Shown: positions 31,577 to 40,949, counted from the first letter of the stretch. The stretch: 62,286 bases of DNA from Pseudomonadota bacterium (GCA_021325135.1 JAJPHT010000012.1:1-62286), one strand, 5' to 3'. Translations and numbers: made by a program. Notes: a model not told the origin generated them from the letters alone.

Positions 31577-32115
31577 CAGCCGGACCGCCTCCGCGCGTTC
31601 ACGTCGCGCCCTTCCAGGAGGCGCGCCTCGAAGCGGCCGGCGCCTGCGGGCGTCGCGGCGGCGCGGCAGTTGAACACCTCGCCCAGGTAGCCCGCCAGGA
31701 GGCCCGACACGAAGGCGGACGAGACCTCCGCCGCGAGGGCGGGAGGTGGGGAGTGGACGAGGACGCCCTGGCGGTGGAACCAGGACTCGATGGCGACGCC
31801 GCCCCAGCCCGAGGCGAGGGTCGTGGCCGAGAGGATCGCGACGGCGCCCTGCACCGAATCCTCGTAGCAGCGGCGCGCGACCACGTGGCGGCCGATCTCG
31901 TCGCCGGCCTGCTCGAGGGCGGGCGCCGCGAGCGCGAGGTCCTGGGGGGAGAGCCCGCGCAGGGCCGCGAGGAGGGCCTGGTCCGCCTCGTCGCCGAAGG
32001 TGGGGCGCGCCCGCTGCGCGTGGCGCACTTCCAGGATGCGCTGGACGGCCTCCCTCACGCCCTGGATGGCAAGGGGCCCGTGGGCGGCGGCGTGGGAATC
32101 CCTGACGTCGGGCAC
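31576..32115 (-). CDS. V4R-like sensor domain protein
   Basis: From the GTG at 32115 the product is 179 residues. The C-terminal part (SSAFVSGLLAGYLGEVFNCR and on, ending GAGRFEARL) has the outline of the 4-vinyl-reductase/V4R fold used as a small-molecule sensor, though the usual second Cys is missing. The upstream region is helical. It is the first gene of the roadblock-GTPase-KaiC operon and may supply its input. Family assignment is moderate; longer starts are possible. Confidence 0.55.
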   Translation of the reverse strand: MPDVRDSHAAAHGPLAIQGVREAVQRILEVRHAQRARPTFGDEADQALLAALRGLSPQDLALAAPALEQAGDEIGRHVVARRCYEDSVQGAVAILSATTLASGWGGVAIESWFHRQGVLVHSPPPALAAEVSSAFVSGLLAGYLGEVFNCRAAATPAGAGRFEARLLEGRDVNARRRSG

Positions 32116-32245
32116 GGTGCTCCAGCCATCATGAAGTGGCCTAGTATTAAAGTCGTGGGAGTTGGCGCAGAAGGGCGGTGAGGCGAAGGCTATCGCCGCG
32201 GACGCGGCGCGACCCTTTATCCACGAAGAATCCCAAGGCCGGGCG

Positions 32246-33898
32246 GTGACGACGTCGCAGGCGGTCGAGGAGAAGGTCTTCGCCGCGGAGCAGGGGCTCG
32301 CAGGCCTCCGGCTTGCGATCATCGTCCTCAACTCCCTCGTCTACGCCTTCCTCCTGGACAAGGCGGGCACGATCCGGCCGCTGGCCTACGGCGTCATCGT
32401 CACGGCCAACGTCTACGGCATCGCCGTCGTGGCGTTCCAGCCCTACCGGCGCTTCCCAGTCCTCCTCTCCAGCTACTTCACCACGGCGCTGGACGCCATC
32501 TTCATCACCATCTGGCTCGTGGCGACGGGCGGCCTGGGCTCGGTCTTCTACCCGCTCTGGCTCGTGAGCGTCACCGCGGTCGCGTTCCGCTACGGGCTGG
32601 CCGAGACGGTGACCGCCGCGGCCGTCTACGTCGCCAGCGACCTCGCCATGGTCGTCCTCTCGGGCCAGGTCCCCGGCCACGCGGCGCTGGTCGTCGTGCG
32701 CGAGGCGTACCTCGTCTTCGTCGCCGCGGCGGGCGCCCTCTTCGCGCGCGAGAGCGTGAAGCAGACCGAGGAGGCCATCGAGATGCGCCGCCTCGCCGAG
32801 GCGTTGCGCGAGAGCGAGGAGCGCCTGCAACGCCTCTCCGACGCGGCCTTCGAGGGCATCGCCATCCACGACGGGAGCGGGCTCATCGTGGAGTCCAACG
32901 CGGCCTTCGCGCGCCTCTTCGGCTACGCACCCCCCGAGGTCGCGGGCCGGAGCGCCTTCGACCTCGTGGACCCCGACGACCACGTCCTCGTGCGCGACCG
33001 GCTGCTCCGGCCCCAGGACGAGCCCTATGAGGTGCGCGGCCGCCGCAAGGACGGGTCGCGCTTCGACCTGGAGATCACGGCGCGCGACTTCCCCTACGAG
33101 GGGCGCGCCATGCGCGTCGTCGCCGTGCGCGACGTGACCGAGCGCAAGCGCGCCGAGCGGGCGCTCCTGGAGAAGGCCGCGCTCCAGGCCACCAACGACC
33201 GCCTGCGCGAGATCGACGCCATGAAGACGCAGTTCATCAACAACGCCGCGCACGAGCTTGGCACGCCGCTCACGCCCATCAAGCTCCAGGCCCACCTGCT
33301 GCGCTCCGACGCCGCGCTCACCGCCAAGCAGCGCCGCAGCGTGGACGTGCTCAACCGCAACGTGGACCACCTCAGCCTCATGGTGCGCGACCTGCTGGAC
33401 GCCTCGCGCCTCCAGGCGGGGCGGCTCTCCCTGGAGCCCCGGCCGGTGGACGTCGCTCGGCTCGTCGAGGAGGCCGCGGAGAGCTTCGCCGAAGCGGCCC
33501 GGCAGGCGGGCGTCGACCTGCGTGCCCGCGCCGAGGGGCCCCTGGTGGTCAAGGCCGACGCGCCCCGCGTGACGCAGGTGCTCCTCAACCTCGTGGGCAA
33601 CGCGCTGAAGTTCACGCCCGCGGGCGGCTCCATCGAGGTGAGCGCCCAGCGGGAGGGGGACGAGGTGGTCCTCCGCGTGCGCGACACCGGCGCGGGGCTC
33701 TCCGAGGACCAGATCGAGCGCCTCTTCCGCCCCTTCAGCCAGGTGCACGACCGCACCGGCCTCTCCCACGGCGGGACGGGCCTGGGCCTCTTCATCAGCC
33801 GCGGCATCGTCGAGCAGCACGGCGGCCGCATCTGGGCCTCCTCCGAGGGGCCCGGGCTCGGGAGCACGTTCGGCTTCGCTTTGCCCTCCGCTGGCTAG
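32246..33898 (+). CDS. Membrane PAS sensor histidine kinase
   Basis: The GTG at 32246 lies about 27-34 nt below CTTTATCC, so I prefer it to the earlier TTG at 32162. The 550 residues contain about six membrane helices (20-170), a PAS domain (about 200-302), the phosphoacceptor helix with His336 in NNAAHELGTPL, and an ATP-binding domain with NALKF, DTGAGL and GGTGLGLF. No receiver gene is adjacent on its strand, but a single-domain response regulator converges on it. It is divergent from the V4R-roadblock operon. Confidence 0.9.
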   Translation: MTTSQAVEEKVFAAEQGLAGLRLAIIVLNSLVYAFLLDKAGTIRPLAYGVIVTANVYGIAVVAFQPYRRFPVLLSSYFTTALDAIFITIWLVATGGLGSVFYPLWLVSVTAVAFRYGLAETVTAAAVYVASDLAMVVLSGQVPGHAALVVVREAYLVFVAAAGALFARESVKQTEEAIEMRRLAEALRESEERLQRLSDAAFEGIAIHDGSGLIVESNAAFARLFGYAPPEVAGRSAFDLVDPDDHVLVRDRLLRPQDEPYEVRGRRKDGSRFDLEITARDFPYEGRAMRVVAVRDVTERKRAERALLEKAALQATNDRLREIDAMKTQFINNAAHELGTPLTPIKLQAHLLRSDAALTAKQRRSVDVLNRNVDHLSLMVRDLLDASRLQAGRLSLEPRPVDVARLVEEAAESFAEAARQAGVDLRARAEGPLVVKADAPRVTQVLLNLVGNALKFTPAGGSIEVSAQREGDEVVLRVRDTGAGLSEDQIERLFRPFSQVHDRTGLSHGGTGLGLFISRGIVEQHGGRIWASSEGPGLGSTFGFALPSAG

Positions 33899-33911
33899 GC
33901 TCCTTGGTCAG

Positions 33912-33964
33912 GGGTCCAAAGAACGCGACGGGCGCTCTTCGCGCCCGTCGCGTTCTTTGGACCC
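33912..33964. repeat. Dispersed long palindrome, copy 1
   Basis: A perfect 24-bp stem (33912-33935 with 33941-33964) with a TCTTC loop. Its arm, GGGTCCAAAGAACGCGACG and on, recurs at 42041 and 53588. Here it separates convergent kinase and response-regulator genes, where it could also end both transcripts. Confidence 0.85.
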
Positions 33965-33981
33965 GCAAGACCCGGGAGATA

Positions 33982-34464
33982 TCAAGCCGAGTCGAGCCGG
34001 CGCCGGATGAGGTCCATGGAGCGCGCGAAGGAGCGGCTCCGCAGCTCGGCGGCGCGCTGCTCCTGCAAAAGGGAGCGCACGACCTCCAGGACCTTCTCGG
34101 CCTCGAAGGGCTTGGTGAAGAAGTTCTCCACGTTGGCGTCGTTGATGGCGCGGATGGCGATCTCCAGGTCGGGGAAGGCCGTGACGAGGATGCGGGGGAC
34201 GGAGGGGCCCTTCTTCGCCGCGCGGGCGAGAAACTCCAGGCCGTTCATGCCGGGCATCTTGTAGTCGGTGATGATGAGGTCCACCGTCTCGCGCTCCAGC
34301 ACGTCCAGGCCGTCGGCGCCGGAGGCCGCCGTGACGACCTCCACCTCCTCCAGGCAGGTCTCGAAAAGCGCCTTGAGGGACTCGCGGATGTCCTCCTCGT
34401 CGTCCACGACGAGGATGCGCTGCGCTCGGGCTGGGGCGTCCGGGCGCGGCTCGGCGGGCTCCAC
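33982..34464 (-). CDS. Single-domain response regulator
   Basis: The 160 residues contain one receiver domain with Asp21-Asp22, phosphorylation site Asp67 (IITDYKMPG), Thr95 and Lys118 (TKPF), plus a short helical tail. With no output domain it may act as a docking or transfer protein. It is convergent with the PAS kinase and divergent from the V4R/KaiC operon, so both are possible partners. Confidence 0.85.
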   Translation of the reverse strand: MEPAEPRPDAPARAQRILVVDDEEDIRESLKALFETCLEEVEVVTAASGADGLDVLERETVDLIITDYKMPGMNGLEFLARAAKKGPSVPRILVTAFPDLEIAIRAINDANVENFFTKPFEAEKVLEVVRSLLQEQRAAELRSRSFARSMDLIRRRLDSA

Positions 34465-34541
34465 GGAGGGAAATGAGGCGTCCAGCCCAAGAAGGGTTTG
34501 GTTTCTCCCGCGGGAAGGGCAACACAGGAAATCGCGGATGG

Positions 34542-34550
34542 TTCAAATAC
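34542..34550 (+). promoter_or_regulatory. TATA box before the V4R-like/triple-KaiC operon
   Basis: TTCAAATAC lies about 30 nt before the ATG at 34576, giving an almost leaderless transcript. It serves the genes at 34576, 34980 and probably 37128 and 38704, which follow with overlaps or gaps of a few bases. Confidence 0.55.
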
Positions 34551-34575
34551 CGGGCTGCAAAAGAGGCAGGGCGTC

Positions 34576-34983
34576 ATGCGCGAGGCTCCCGCGGATACCG
34601 TCCAGCTCATCGCTGGCCTTCTCTCCCACATGAAGCAGATCGTGGGGGACGGTGCCGCCTACGCCATGCTCCACTACGGCGCGATGGAGGAGGGCAAGCG
34701 CTTCGGGGCGGCCGAGGCGAACAAGGGTCTCCCCGGCGTGCTGGAGCGCATCGACGCGATCCTCATGCACAAGTCCGAGATCGTGGAGGACTCGGAGGCC
34801 CTCGTCACGGTCCGCATCCACTCCTCGCAGCTCCTGGGCACCGGCCAGCGGGCCGTCCACGGCATCGTCCTGGGCCTGGTCGAAGGCGCGGTGACGAGCA
34901 CCCGGAAGGCGCGTTACAAGGGCACCGTGGTGCAGGCGGCCACTCCCGGCGAGATCACGCTGGAGCTGCGGAGGGAAGGGTGA
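34576..34983 (+). CDS. Small V4R-like protein
   Basis: The 135 residues begin with helices and end with HGIVLGLVEGAVTSTRKARY then TVVQAATPGEITLEL, similar in shape to the end of V4R sensor domains but without their cysteines. It is translationally coupled to the triple-KaiC gene (GTGA overlap), so the two probably work together. If the family call is wrong, it remains a small cytoplasmic protein of unknown role. The TATA box 30 nt upstream supports the start. Confidence 0.5.
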   Translation: MREAPADTVQLIAGLLSHMKQIVGDGAAYAMLHYGAMEEGKRFGAAEANKGLPGVLERIDAILMHKSEIVEDSEALVTVRIHSSQLLGTGQRAVHGIVLGLVEGAVTSTRKARYKGTVVQAATPGEITLELRREG

Positions 34984-37121
34984 CCTCAGTGGGCGCCAAC
35001 GGCCTCACGGTCTCGACGTTCTCCACGGGCGTCCCCAACCTCGACTCCCTCCTGGGCGGCGGGCTCCCGGCGAACACGCTGAACATCCTGGCGGGCGAGC
35101 CCGGCACAGGCAAGACCATCCTCGCGCAGCAGGCGATGTTCCACTACGTCAAGGAGCACCCGGACGCCCGCGTGCTCTACCTCACGACGCTCTCCGAGCC
35201 GGCGATGAAGGTCATCCGCTATCTCCAGAGCTTCGAGTTCTACGACCCGGACGCCTTCGGAACGCGCGTCGTCTACCGCGACGTGGGCGGCTTCCTGCGC
35301 GAGCACCCGACGCGCGAGCTCCTGGAGGAGATCGTGCGCCTCGTGGAGGAGTACAACCCCGCGCTCCTCTGCATCGACTCGTTCAAGGCGATCCGCGACC
35401 TCATGCCCAACTCCGAGGAGTTCCGCCGCTTCTGCTACGACCTCTCGGTGCGGCTCTCCAGCGCCGCGTGCACGACGCTCCTCCTGGGCGAGTACGAGGA
35501 CGTGGACTCCGCGGACGGCGCCGAGTTCGCGGTGGCGGACGGCATCGTGCAGATGCGCCGCGGCACGCTGAACGGCGAGCCCCAGCGCATGATCCGCGTG
35601 AAGAAGATGCGCGGCCAGCCCATGAACATGGGCGAGTTCCCCTTCGCCATCTCCAGCGCGGGCATCCACGTCTACACGCCCGCGCTCCTCATCGACCAGA
35701 TGCCGGCCCTGAAGGAGGAGGTCGAGCGGATCGCCACGGGCGTCCCCGGCCTCGACGACCTCCTGCACGGCGGGCTCCAGCGCGGCCGCAGCGTGATGCT
35801 CTCGGGCGTCTCGGGCAGCGGCAAGACGACGCTCGCGCTCCAGTTCCTCATCGAAGGCGCGAAGCGCGGCGAGCGCGGCATCCTCTACTCCTTCGAGGAG
35901 ACCGAGGAGCGCCTCGTGGCCCTGGCGACGCGCTTCGGCTGGGACCTGAAGCCCTACCTCGCCTCCGGGCTCATCCGCCTCATCGCGCGCCCCCTGACCG
36001 AGGTGCGCGTGGACATGGACCTGGAGCGGATGGCCACCGAGGTCGAGCGCCTGCGCCCGCAGCGCGTCGTCATGGACTCCTTCAGCGTCTTCCTCCACAA
36101 GATCGACGACCACGCGATGCAGCGCGACGTCGCGTTCCAGGTCGCGCGCATGATCGCCCGCGGCGGCGCCATCGCGCTGCTCATCAGCGACATCCCCAGC
36201 CACGAGCCCAACCGCGTCAGCCGCTTCGGCGTGGAGGAGACCGTCGTCGACGGCACCATCGTCCTCTCCACCGAGCTTCGCGCGGGCAAGCGCGTGCGCT
36301 ACATCGAGGTCTACAAGATGCGGGCGGTCGACCACGTGCGTGGCCGCCACCGCATGGAGATCGGCGAGGGGGGCATCCGCGTCTTCTACCGCGCGCCCGA
36401 GCACGGCGACGCGGGAAGCTCCGCCGTCATCTCGTACTCGCCCATGGAGGGCATCGTCGACGCCGACGTGCCCTACGACCACTCGTGGCTCGTGCGCGGC
36501 GGGCCCGGCTCAGGCAAGTCGGTCTGGGCCGTGCAGTTCGCCGTGGAGCGCCTGCGCAGCGGCGAGGCCGTCCTCTTCGTCGCGACCGAGGCGGGCAGCC
36601 GCACCATCCTCTCCAGCATGGAGCGGCTCGGCCTCCTCACCGAGCCCTACCTTGAGGCGGGCCAGCTAGTCGTCAAGAGCGCGGAGGACGACCCCGAGCT
36701 TGACATCGACGATCCCGAGAGCTTCTTCAACACGATCACGCTCTGGCTGGACGCGATGCCCAAGCCCTGCGCGCGCATCCTCGACAGCCTCACGCCCCTC
36801 ATGGTGGGCATGACGCCCGACGAGTTCAAGGCCATGCTGACGAAGCGGCGCCTCTTCGCGCGCAACGACGTGTCCCTGCTCGACACGGTCATGGCGTCCT
36901 CCGACCAGCTCCAGCCCTACCTGACGAACCACTTCGACGTGGTGATCGACCTCTACACGCCCGACTGGGGCGACCTGCGCGGCGCCGACGACCGCGGCCG
37001 GCCGGTGATGCGCGTCGTCAAGGCGCGCGGCGTCCGCGTGGACACCCGGCCCTACCCGTTCCGCATCTCCAAGGAGGGCGGCGTCGTCGTGCAGAAGGAT
37101 TTCTACGGCGCAAGGAGCTGA
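34980..37121 (+). CDS. Triple-domain KaiC-like ATPase
   Basis: The 713-residue protein carries three consecutive KaiC/RecA domains with intact Walker A motifs: GEPGTGKT at 39-46, GVSGSGKT at 276-283 and GGPGSGKS at 507-514. Each is followed by a Walker-B-like strand (LLCIDSF, VVMDSF, ARILDSL). Cyanobacterial KaiC has two domains; three is unusual. It is likely an oligomeric signalling ATPase, not a clock, since kaiA and kaiB are absent. The V4R-like protein upstream and PAS-V4R sensor downstream are likely inputs. Confidence 0.85.
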   Translation: MTSVGANGLTVSTFSTGVPNLDSLLGGGLPANTLNILAGEPGTGKTILAQQAMFHYVKEHPDARVLYLTTLSEPAMKVIRYLQSFEFYDPDAFGTRVVYRDVGGFLREHPTRELLEEIVRLVEEYNPALLCIDSFKAIRDLMPNSEEFRRFCYDLSVRLSSAACTTLLLGEYEDVDSADGAEFAVADGIVQMRRGTLNGEPQRMIRVKKMRGQPMNMGEFPFAISSAGIHVYTPALLIDQMPALKEEVERIATGVPGLDDLLHGGLQRGRSVMLSGVSGSGKTTLALQFLIEGAKRGERGILYSFEETEERLVALATRFGWDLKPYLASGLIRLIARPLTEVRVDMDLERMATEVERLRPQRVVMDSFSVFLHKIDDHAMQRDVAFQVARMIARGGAIALLISDIPSHEPNRVSRFGVEETVVDGTIVLSTELRAGKRVRYIEVYKMRAVDHVRGRHRMEIGEGGIRVFYRAPEHGDAGSSAVISYSPMEGIVDADVPYDHSWLVRGGPGSGKSVWAVQFAVERLRSGEAVLFVATEAGSRTILSSMERLGLLTEPYLEAGQLVVKSAEDDPELDIDDPESFFNTITLWLDAMPKPCARILDSLTPLMVGMTPDEFKAMLTKRRLFARNDVSLLDTVMASSDQLQPYLTNHFDVVIDLYTPDWGDLRGADDRGRPVMRVVKARGVRVDTRPYPFRISKEGGVVVQKDFYGARS

Positions 37122-37127
37122 GGGGCC

Positions 37128-38702
37128 ATGGCGGAGCGCGCCGGTCCCCGGAAGGACGTCTTCCAGGCGGCCCTGGAGAGGGGAGCCCACGGCATCGCCG
37201 TGCTCGACCTCGACGCGCGCTTCGTCGACGCGAACCCGGCGTACTGCAAGCTCGTGGGCCGGACGCTGGACGAGCTTCGCGGCATGAGATATCAGGACCT
37301 CCGCCGCCCCGCGGAGCGGGCCGAGACGGAGGAGAAGCTCCGCCGGCTCAAGAGCGGCGACCAGCCCGCCGTCCACGTCGAGCGCGACTACGTGCGCCCC
37401 GACGGCGGCGTCGTCTGGGCCGACGTCACGATCTACCTCGCGCACGGCGACCCCGGCGAGCCCGACCGCATCGTGGTCCTCGCGCTGGACGTCACGGACC
37501 GCAGGCGCGCGCAGGAGGAGATCGACCGCCTGCGCCGCCAGAACGACCTCATCCTCAACGCGGTCACGGAGGGCGTCCTGGGCGTCGACGCCGCGGGCCG
37601 CATCACGTTCGTCAACGAGGCCGGCGCGCGCCTCCTGGGCTACAAGGCCTCCGAGATGGTGGGCAAGGAGCGGCACGCGCTCCTGCACCACTCCCGCGCG
37701 GAGGGCGTGCCCTACCCCGACTCGCGCTGCCCCATCAGCGCCACGCTCGCGGACGGCAGCGTGCACCACGCCAGCGGCGAGGTCTTCTGGCGCAAGGACG
37801 GCCGCCCGGTCCCCGTGGACTACACCAGCGCGCCCATCCGCGAGGAGGGCCGCCTCGTGGGCGCCGCCATCATCTTCGCCGACGTGAGCGAGCGCGCGCA
37901 CGCCGAGGCCATCGCGAAACGCGCCAACCAGCGCATCCTGGAGATCTACGAGCGCATCCCCGAGGCGTTCTTTGTCCTCGACCGCGAGTTCCGGCTTCTT
38001 TACATGAACCCCATCGCGGAGCGCATGCGGCACACGCCCAAGGAGAGCGTGATGGGGAAGGTCCTCTGGGACGCGTTCCCCGACCTCAAGGGGACGAAGT
38101 TCGACACCGAGTACCACCGCGCCATGAAGGACATGACGCCCGTCACGGTGGAGGAGCACTACCCGCGCATGGGCATGTGGTTCGAGGCCACCGCGTACCC
38201 CACCGAGGAGGGGCTCTCCATCTTCTTCCGCGACATCACGCTGCGCAAGCGGCTGGAGGAGGAGTCCAAGGCCGCGTCCATCTCGCGCCCCCTCGTGCGC
38301 AAGATCGTGCAGGACCTCGTGGAGACCGGCGGCGTCGCGCACCAGATCCTCCAGCAGGTGGGGCGCAAGCTCGCCGCCGAGAACCCCGCGGAGAGCGTCG
38401 CGGCGTACCTCAAGTCGTACACCGACATGGGCCTGGGCAAGGTGGAGATCGAGAAGGAGGAGGGCCAGCGCTACGCCTTCTCCGGCACCGACCTCCTGGA
38501 GAAGCGCCCCGGCAGCCGCGTCGCGACGTGCTCGTTCACGCTGGGCTACCTCAGCGAGGCCGTGAGCCGCCAGAACGGGAGCGAGCCCACGCTGGGCACG
38601 GAGATCGAATGCCAGTCGCGCGGCGCCCCGCACTGCCGCTTCATCGTCCAGGTCAAGAAGCCCGAGGAGGGCCTGGCCCGCCGCGTGAAGGAGCTGGTCT
38701 GA
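37128..38702 (+). CDS. Triple-PAS sensor protein with V4R domain, no kinase domain
   Basis: The 524 residues contain PAS domains at about 10-125, 140-260 and 265-385, and a C-terminal V4R-like domain (about 400-510) with CSFTLGYLSEAVSRQNG and a final ECQSRGAPHCRF cysteine pair. There is no histidine kinase or DNA-binding part, so its output must be by contact with neighbours such as the triple-KaiC protein six nt upstream. The V4R cysteines could bind a metal or ligand. Confidence 0.8.
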   Translation: MAERAGPRKDVFQAALERGAHGIAVLDLDARFVDANPAYCKLVGRTLDELRGMRYQDLRRPAERAETEEKLRRLKSGDQPAVHVERDYVRPDGGVVWADVTIYLAHGDPGEPDRIVVLALDVTDRRRAQEEIDRLRRQNDLILNAVTEGVLGVDAAGRITFVNEAGARLLGYKASEMVGKERHALLHHSRAEGVPYPDSRCPISATLADGSVHHASGEVFWRKDGRPVPVDYTSAPIREEGRLVGAAIIFADVSERAHAEAIAKRANQRILEIYERIPEAFFVLDREFRLLYMNPIAERMRHTPKESVMGKVLWDAFPDLKGTKFDTEYHRAMKDMTPVTVEEHYPRMGMWFEATAYPTEEGLSIFFRDITLRKRLEEESKAASISRPLVRKIVQDLVETGGVAHQILQQVGRKLAAENPAESVAAYLKSYTDMGLGKVEIEKEEGQRYAFSGTDLLEKRPGSRVATCSFTLGYLSEAVSRQNGSEPTLGTEIECQSRGAPHCRFIVQVKKPEEGLARRVKELV

Positions 38703-38703
38703 G

Positions 38704-39474
38704 ATGGCGGTCGACGCGCTCTCGGGGATCAAGCTCGCCCTCTCGGCGGCCAGCGCGGGCGTGTACGCCTACGTCGGCGTCCGCCTCTGGAGCCGCCGCG
38801 TCGAGGGGCCCGGCCGGCTGGCGGCCAAGCTCTTCGCCGCGTGGTGGGTCCTCCTGGGCGCCGTGAGCGCCCTCACCGTGGGGCTCGGCCTCTTCGCCGC
38901 CGCGGGCGTCGCGGACCTCGCGCTCTACCTCACCCTCATCGAGATCGAGTTCCTCATCCTCTGCGTCGCGCTCTGGGCGCTCCTCTACTACCTCGTGTAC
39001 GTGCTTACCGGCAGCCGCCGTGCCGTGGCGCCCCTCGCGGCGTTCTACGCCCTCTTCTACGTCTGGATCCTCTACCTCATCACGTCGGCCCACCCGCAGG
39101 GCGTGAAGATCGTGGGCCTGAGCTATCAGCTCGACCCGCAGCCCGACGCGTCGCCCGTCGTCACCACCGCCCTCCTCGCGCTCCTCCTGGGGCCCGTCCT
39201 CCTGGGCGCCCTGGGCTACTTCCGCCTCTACTTCCGCGTGGAGGGCCGCACGCAGCGCTACCGCATCGGCCTCATCGCGATCACCCTCTTCGCCTGGTTC
39301 GGCTCCTCGGGGGCCGCCGCCGTCGCGGGGTTCAACGACGAGGCGTGGTGGGGCGTCGTCAACAGCCTCCTGGGCCTCGCCGCCGCCGTCTCCATCTTCT
39401 TCGCCTACCAGCCCCCCGCCTACGTCCGGCGCCGCTGGGGCATCGCGGCGGTGGGCGAGGAGACGCGGGCGTAG
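38704..39474 (+). CDS. Seven-helix membrane protein
   Basis: A 256-residue protein with about seven hydrophobic helices, starting one base after the PAS-V4R gene stop region, so co-translated with it. The helix pattern is like small membrane sensor modules, but no retinal lysine or other marker is clear. It may be the membrane partner of the soluble PAS-V4R/KaiC proteins. Function not recognised. Confidence 0.6.
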   Translation: MAVDALSGIKLALSAASAGVYAYVGVRLWSRRVEGPGRLAAKLFAAWWVLLGAVSALTVGLGLFAAAGVADLALYLTLIEIEFLILCVALWALLYYLVYVLTGSRRAVAPLAAFYALFYVWILYLITSAHPQGVKIVGLSYQLDPQPDASPVVTTALLALLLGPVLLGALGYFRLYFRVEGRTQRYRIGLIAITLFAWFGSSGAAAVAGFNDEAWWGVVNSLLGLAAAVSIFFAYQPPAYVRRRWGIAAVGEETRA

Positions 39475-39531
39475 GGCCCCAGGCGCTCGTGCGAGAACCC
39501 ATAAGCCGGGCGCGGGCCCCTGGCGCCGCCC

Positions 39532-40656
39532 GTGCGCTACGACGTCGTCATCGTGGGCGGGGGGCCGGCGGGCATCCACGCCGCGCTCAAGGCGGCTGTC
39601 CTCCAGCACACGGCGCTCCTCGTGGACAAGGGCGCGGAGTTCTCCCGCGTCTCCCAGGCGCAGGCCATCGCGAACGTGCCCTTCGCGCCGGGCGTCTCGG
39701 GGCCCGATCTGCTGCGCGCGGGCCGGCGCGACCTGGACGAGTTCACGCGCCTGAGCGGCCGCAGGCTCGTGGACGTGGCGGAGCGCACGGAGGCCGTGGA
39801 CGCGGTCCGCGACGAGGAGGGGTTCCGCGTGCGCCTGCGCGACGCCTCGGGCGCGGAGCGCGACGCGCACGGACGCGCGCTGGTGCTCGCGACGGGCGTC
39901 GTGGACCGCAAGCCGGGCATCGACCGCTTCCACGAGGCGGGCCACCGCGTGCTCGCCCCCTACGTGCGCGGCGGCCAGGTGGGCTACTGCGTCCTCTGCG
40001 AGGGCTGGCGCCTGGAGGGGAAGCGCGTCGCGGTGGTGGGCCGGGGCGATGAGACGCGCGAGATCGCGCACGACCTCGCGAGCCACTTCGGCGCGGCCGT
40101 GACGCGCCTGGCGCCGGAGGAGGTCGCCGCGCTGCGGGACGAGCAGGGCGTCCTCGTCGTCGAACTGCGCGACGGGAGCGAGGAGAGGTTCGACCACGCG
40201 CTCTTCCACGCGGGCTGGTACCAGGTGAACAACGCGCTCGCCGTGGGGCTCGGCGCGGCGGTGGACCCCGAAGGGTTCGTGCGCACCAGCGCAGACTGCG
40301 AGGCCCTGGACGCCTCGGGGCGCGTGCTGCCGGGCCTCTTCGCCATCGGCGACGTGCGCGACGGCTCGTGGAAGCAGGTGCCCCTTGCCTGGGCGGACGC
40401 GGAGCGGGCGATCATCAAGGCCTACGCCGCCCGCCTGCCCGACCCGCATCCACGTTCCCGCCACAACGCGGATCGCGCCCGGACGCCTCACCCTTTCCTC
40501 ATGCCGGACGCCGACGAAGAGCCCCCGCGCCGCCACGGCGGGCCGCCCGAAGGGGGATCGAGCACCCTCGCGCAGCGCGACGCCAGCGGCGAGGTCGAGG
40601 AGAAGGACCTCAAGCCCGGCGAGCGCCGGCGCGGCGGCGAGCGCCTCCAGAGGTAG
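39532..40656 (+). CDS. FAD-dependent, thioredoxin-reductase-like oxidoreductase with a charged tail
   Basis: The 374-residue product has the FAD-binding GGGPAG at 9-14, a CVLC redox pair at 153-156, a second nucleotide-binding VVGRGDE at 168-174 and an FAD-closing FAIGD near 290. These match the thioredoxin reductase class; the NADPH site lacks a standard GGGNSA. After about residue 320 the sequence turns into a Pro/Arg/Glu-rich tail, and an in-frame ATG at 40501 could begin a separate 51-residue protein. The GTG start lies 30 nt below CCCATAAGCC. Confidence 0.8.
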   Translation: MRYDVVIVGGGPAGIHAALKAAVLQHTALLVDKGAEFSRVSQAQAIANVPFAPGVSGPDLLRAGRRDLDEFTRLSGRRLVDVAERTEAVDAVRDEEGFRVRLRDASGAERDAHGRALVLATGVVDRKPGIDRFHEAGHRVLAPYVRGGQVGYCVLCEGWRLEGKRVAVVGRGDETREIAHDLASHFGAAVTRLAPEEVAALRDEQGVLVVELRDGSEERFDHALFHAGWYQVNNALAVGLGAAVDPEGFVRTSADCEALDASGRVLPGLFAIGDVRDGSWKQVPLAWADAERAIIKAYAARLPDPHPRSRHNADRARTPHPFLMPDADEEPPRRHGGPPEGGSSTLAQRDASGEVEEKDLKPGERRRGGERLQR

Positions 40657-40721
40657 CCTCGCGGGAGTAGTTCCGGTGGGCCCCGCGGAATGCCCACGCT
40701 CACGCCAGCGGAAGCGCTCCC

Positions 40722-40949
40722 ATGCCCAACGCCCTCGTGACGGCCGACCAGAAGACGTGGGAGGAGTATCGCCTCTACCAGCGCGACCTGCTGCAGCAGT
40801 GCTTCGAGGACGCGCACCTGATCCTGAAGCGCATGCACTCGCTCCACCCCGAGGAGGAGCTTCGCCTCGTGGTCCAGCTCCTCTTCGAGAAGCGCTGCCA
40901 GCCGTGGAAGTTCTACCGCGACGAGGCCCGCGCGCTCGTGCGACGCTGA
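40722..40949 (+). CDS. Small helical protein of unknown function
   Basis: The 75 residues (MPNALVTADQKTWEEYRLYQ and on) are mostly amphipathic helix with charged pairs, and contain two Cys. The gene ends inside the 3-prime end of the convergent iron-permease-like gene, a 37-bp overlap. Not recognised. Confidence 0.55.
   Translation: MPNALVTADQKTWEEYRLYQRDLLQQCFEDAHLILKRMHSLHPEEELRLVVQLLFEKRCQPWKFYRDEARALVRR

Noticed and set aside
34980..37121. Circadian clock KaiC
   Set aside because: There are three domains and no kaiA or kaiB; the context is sensory signalling.
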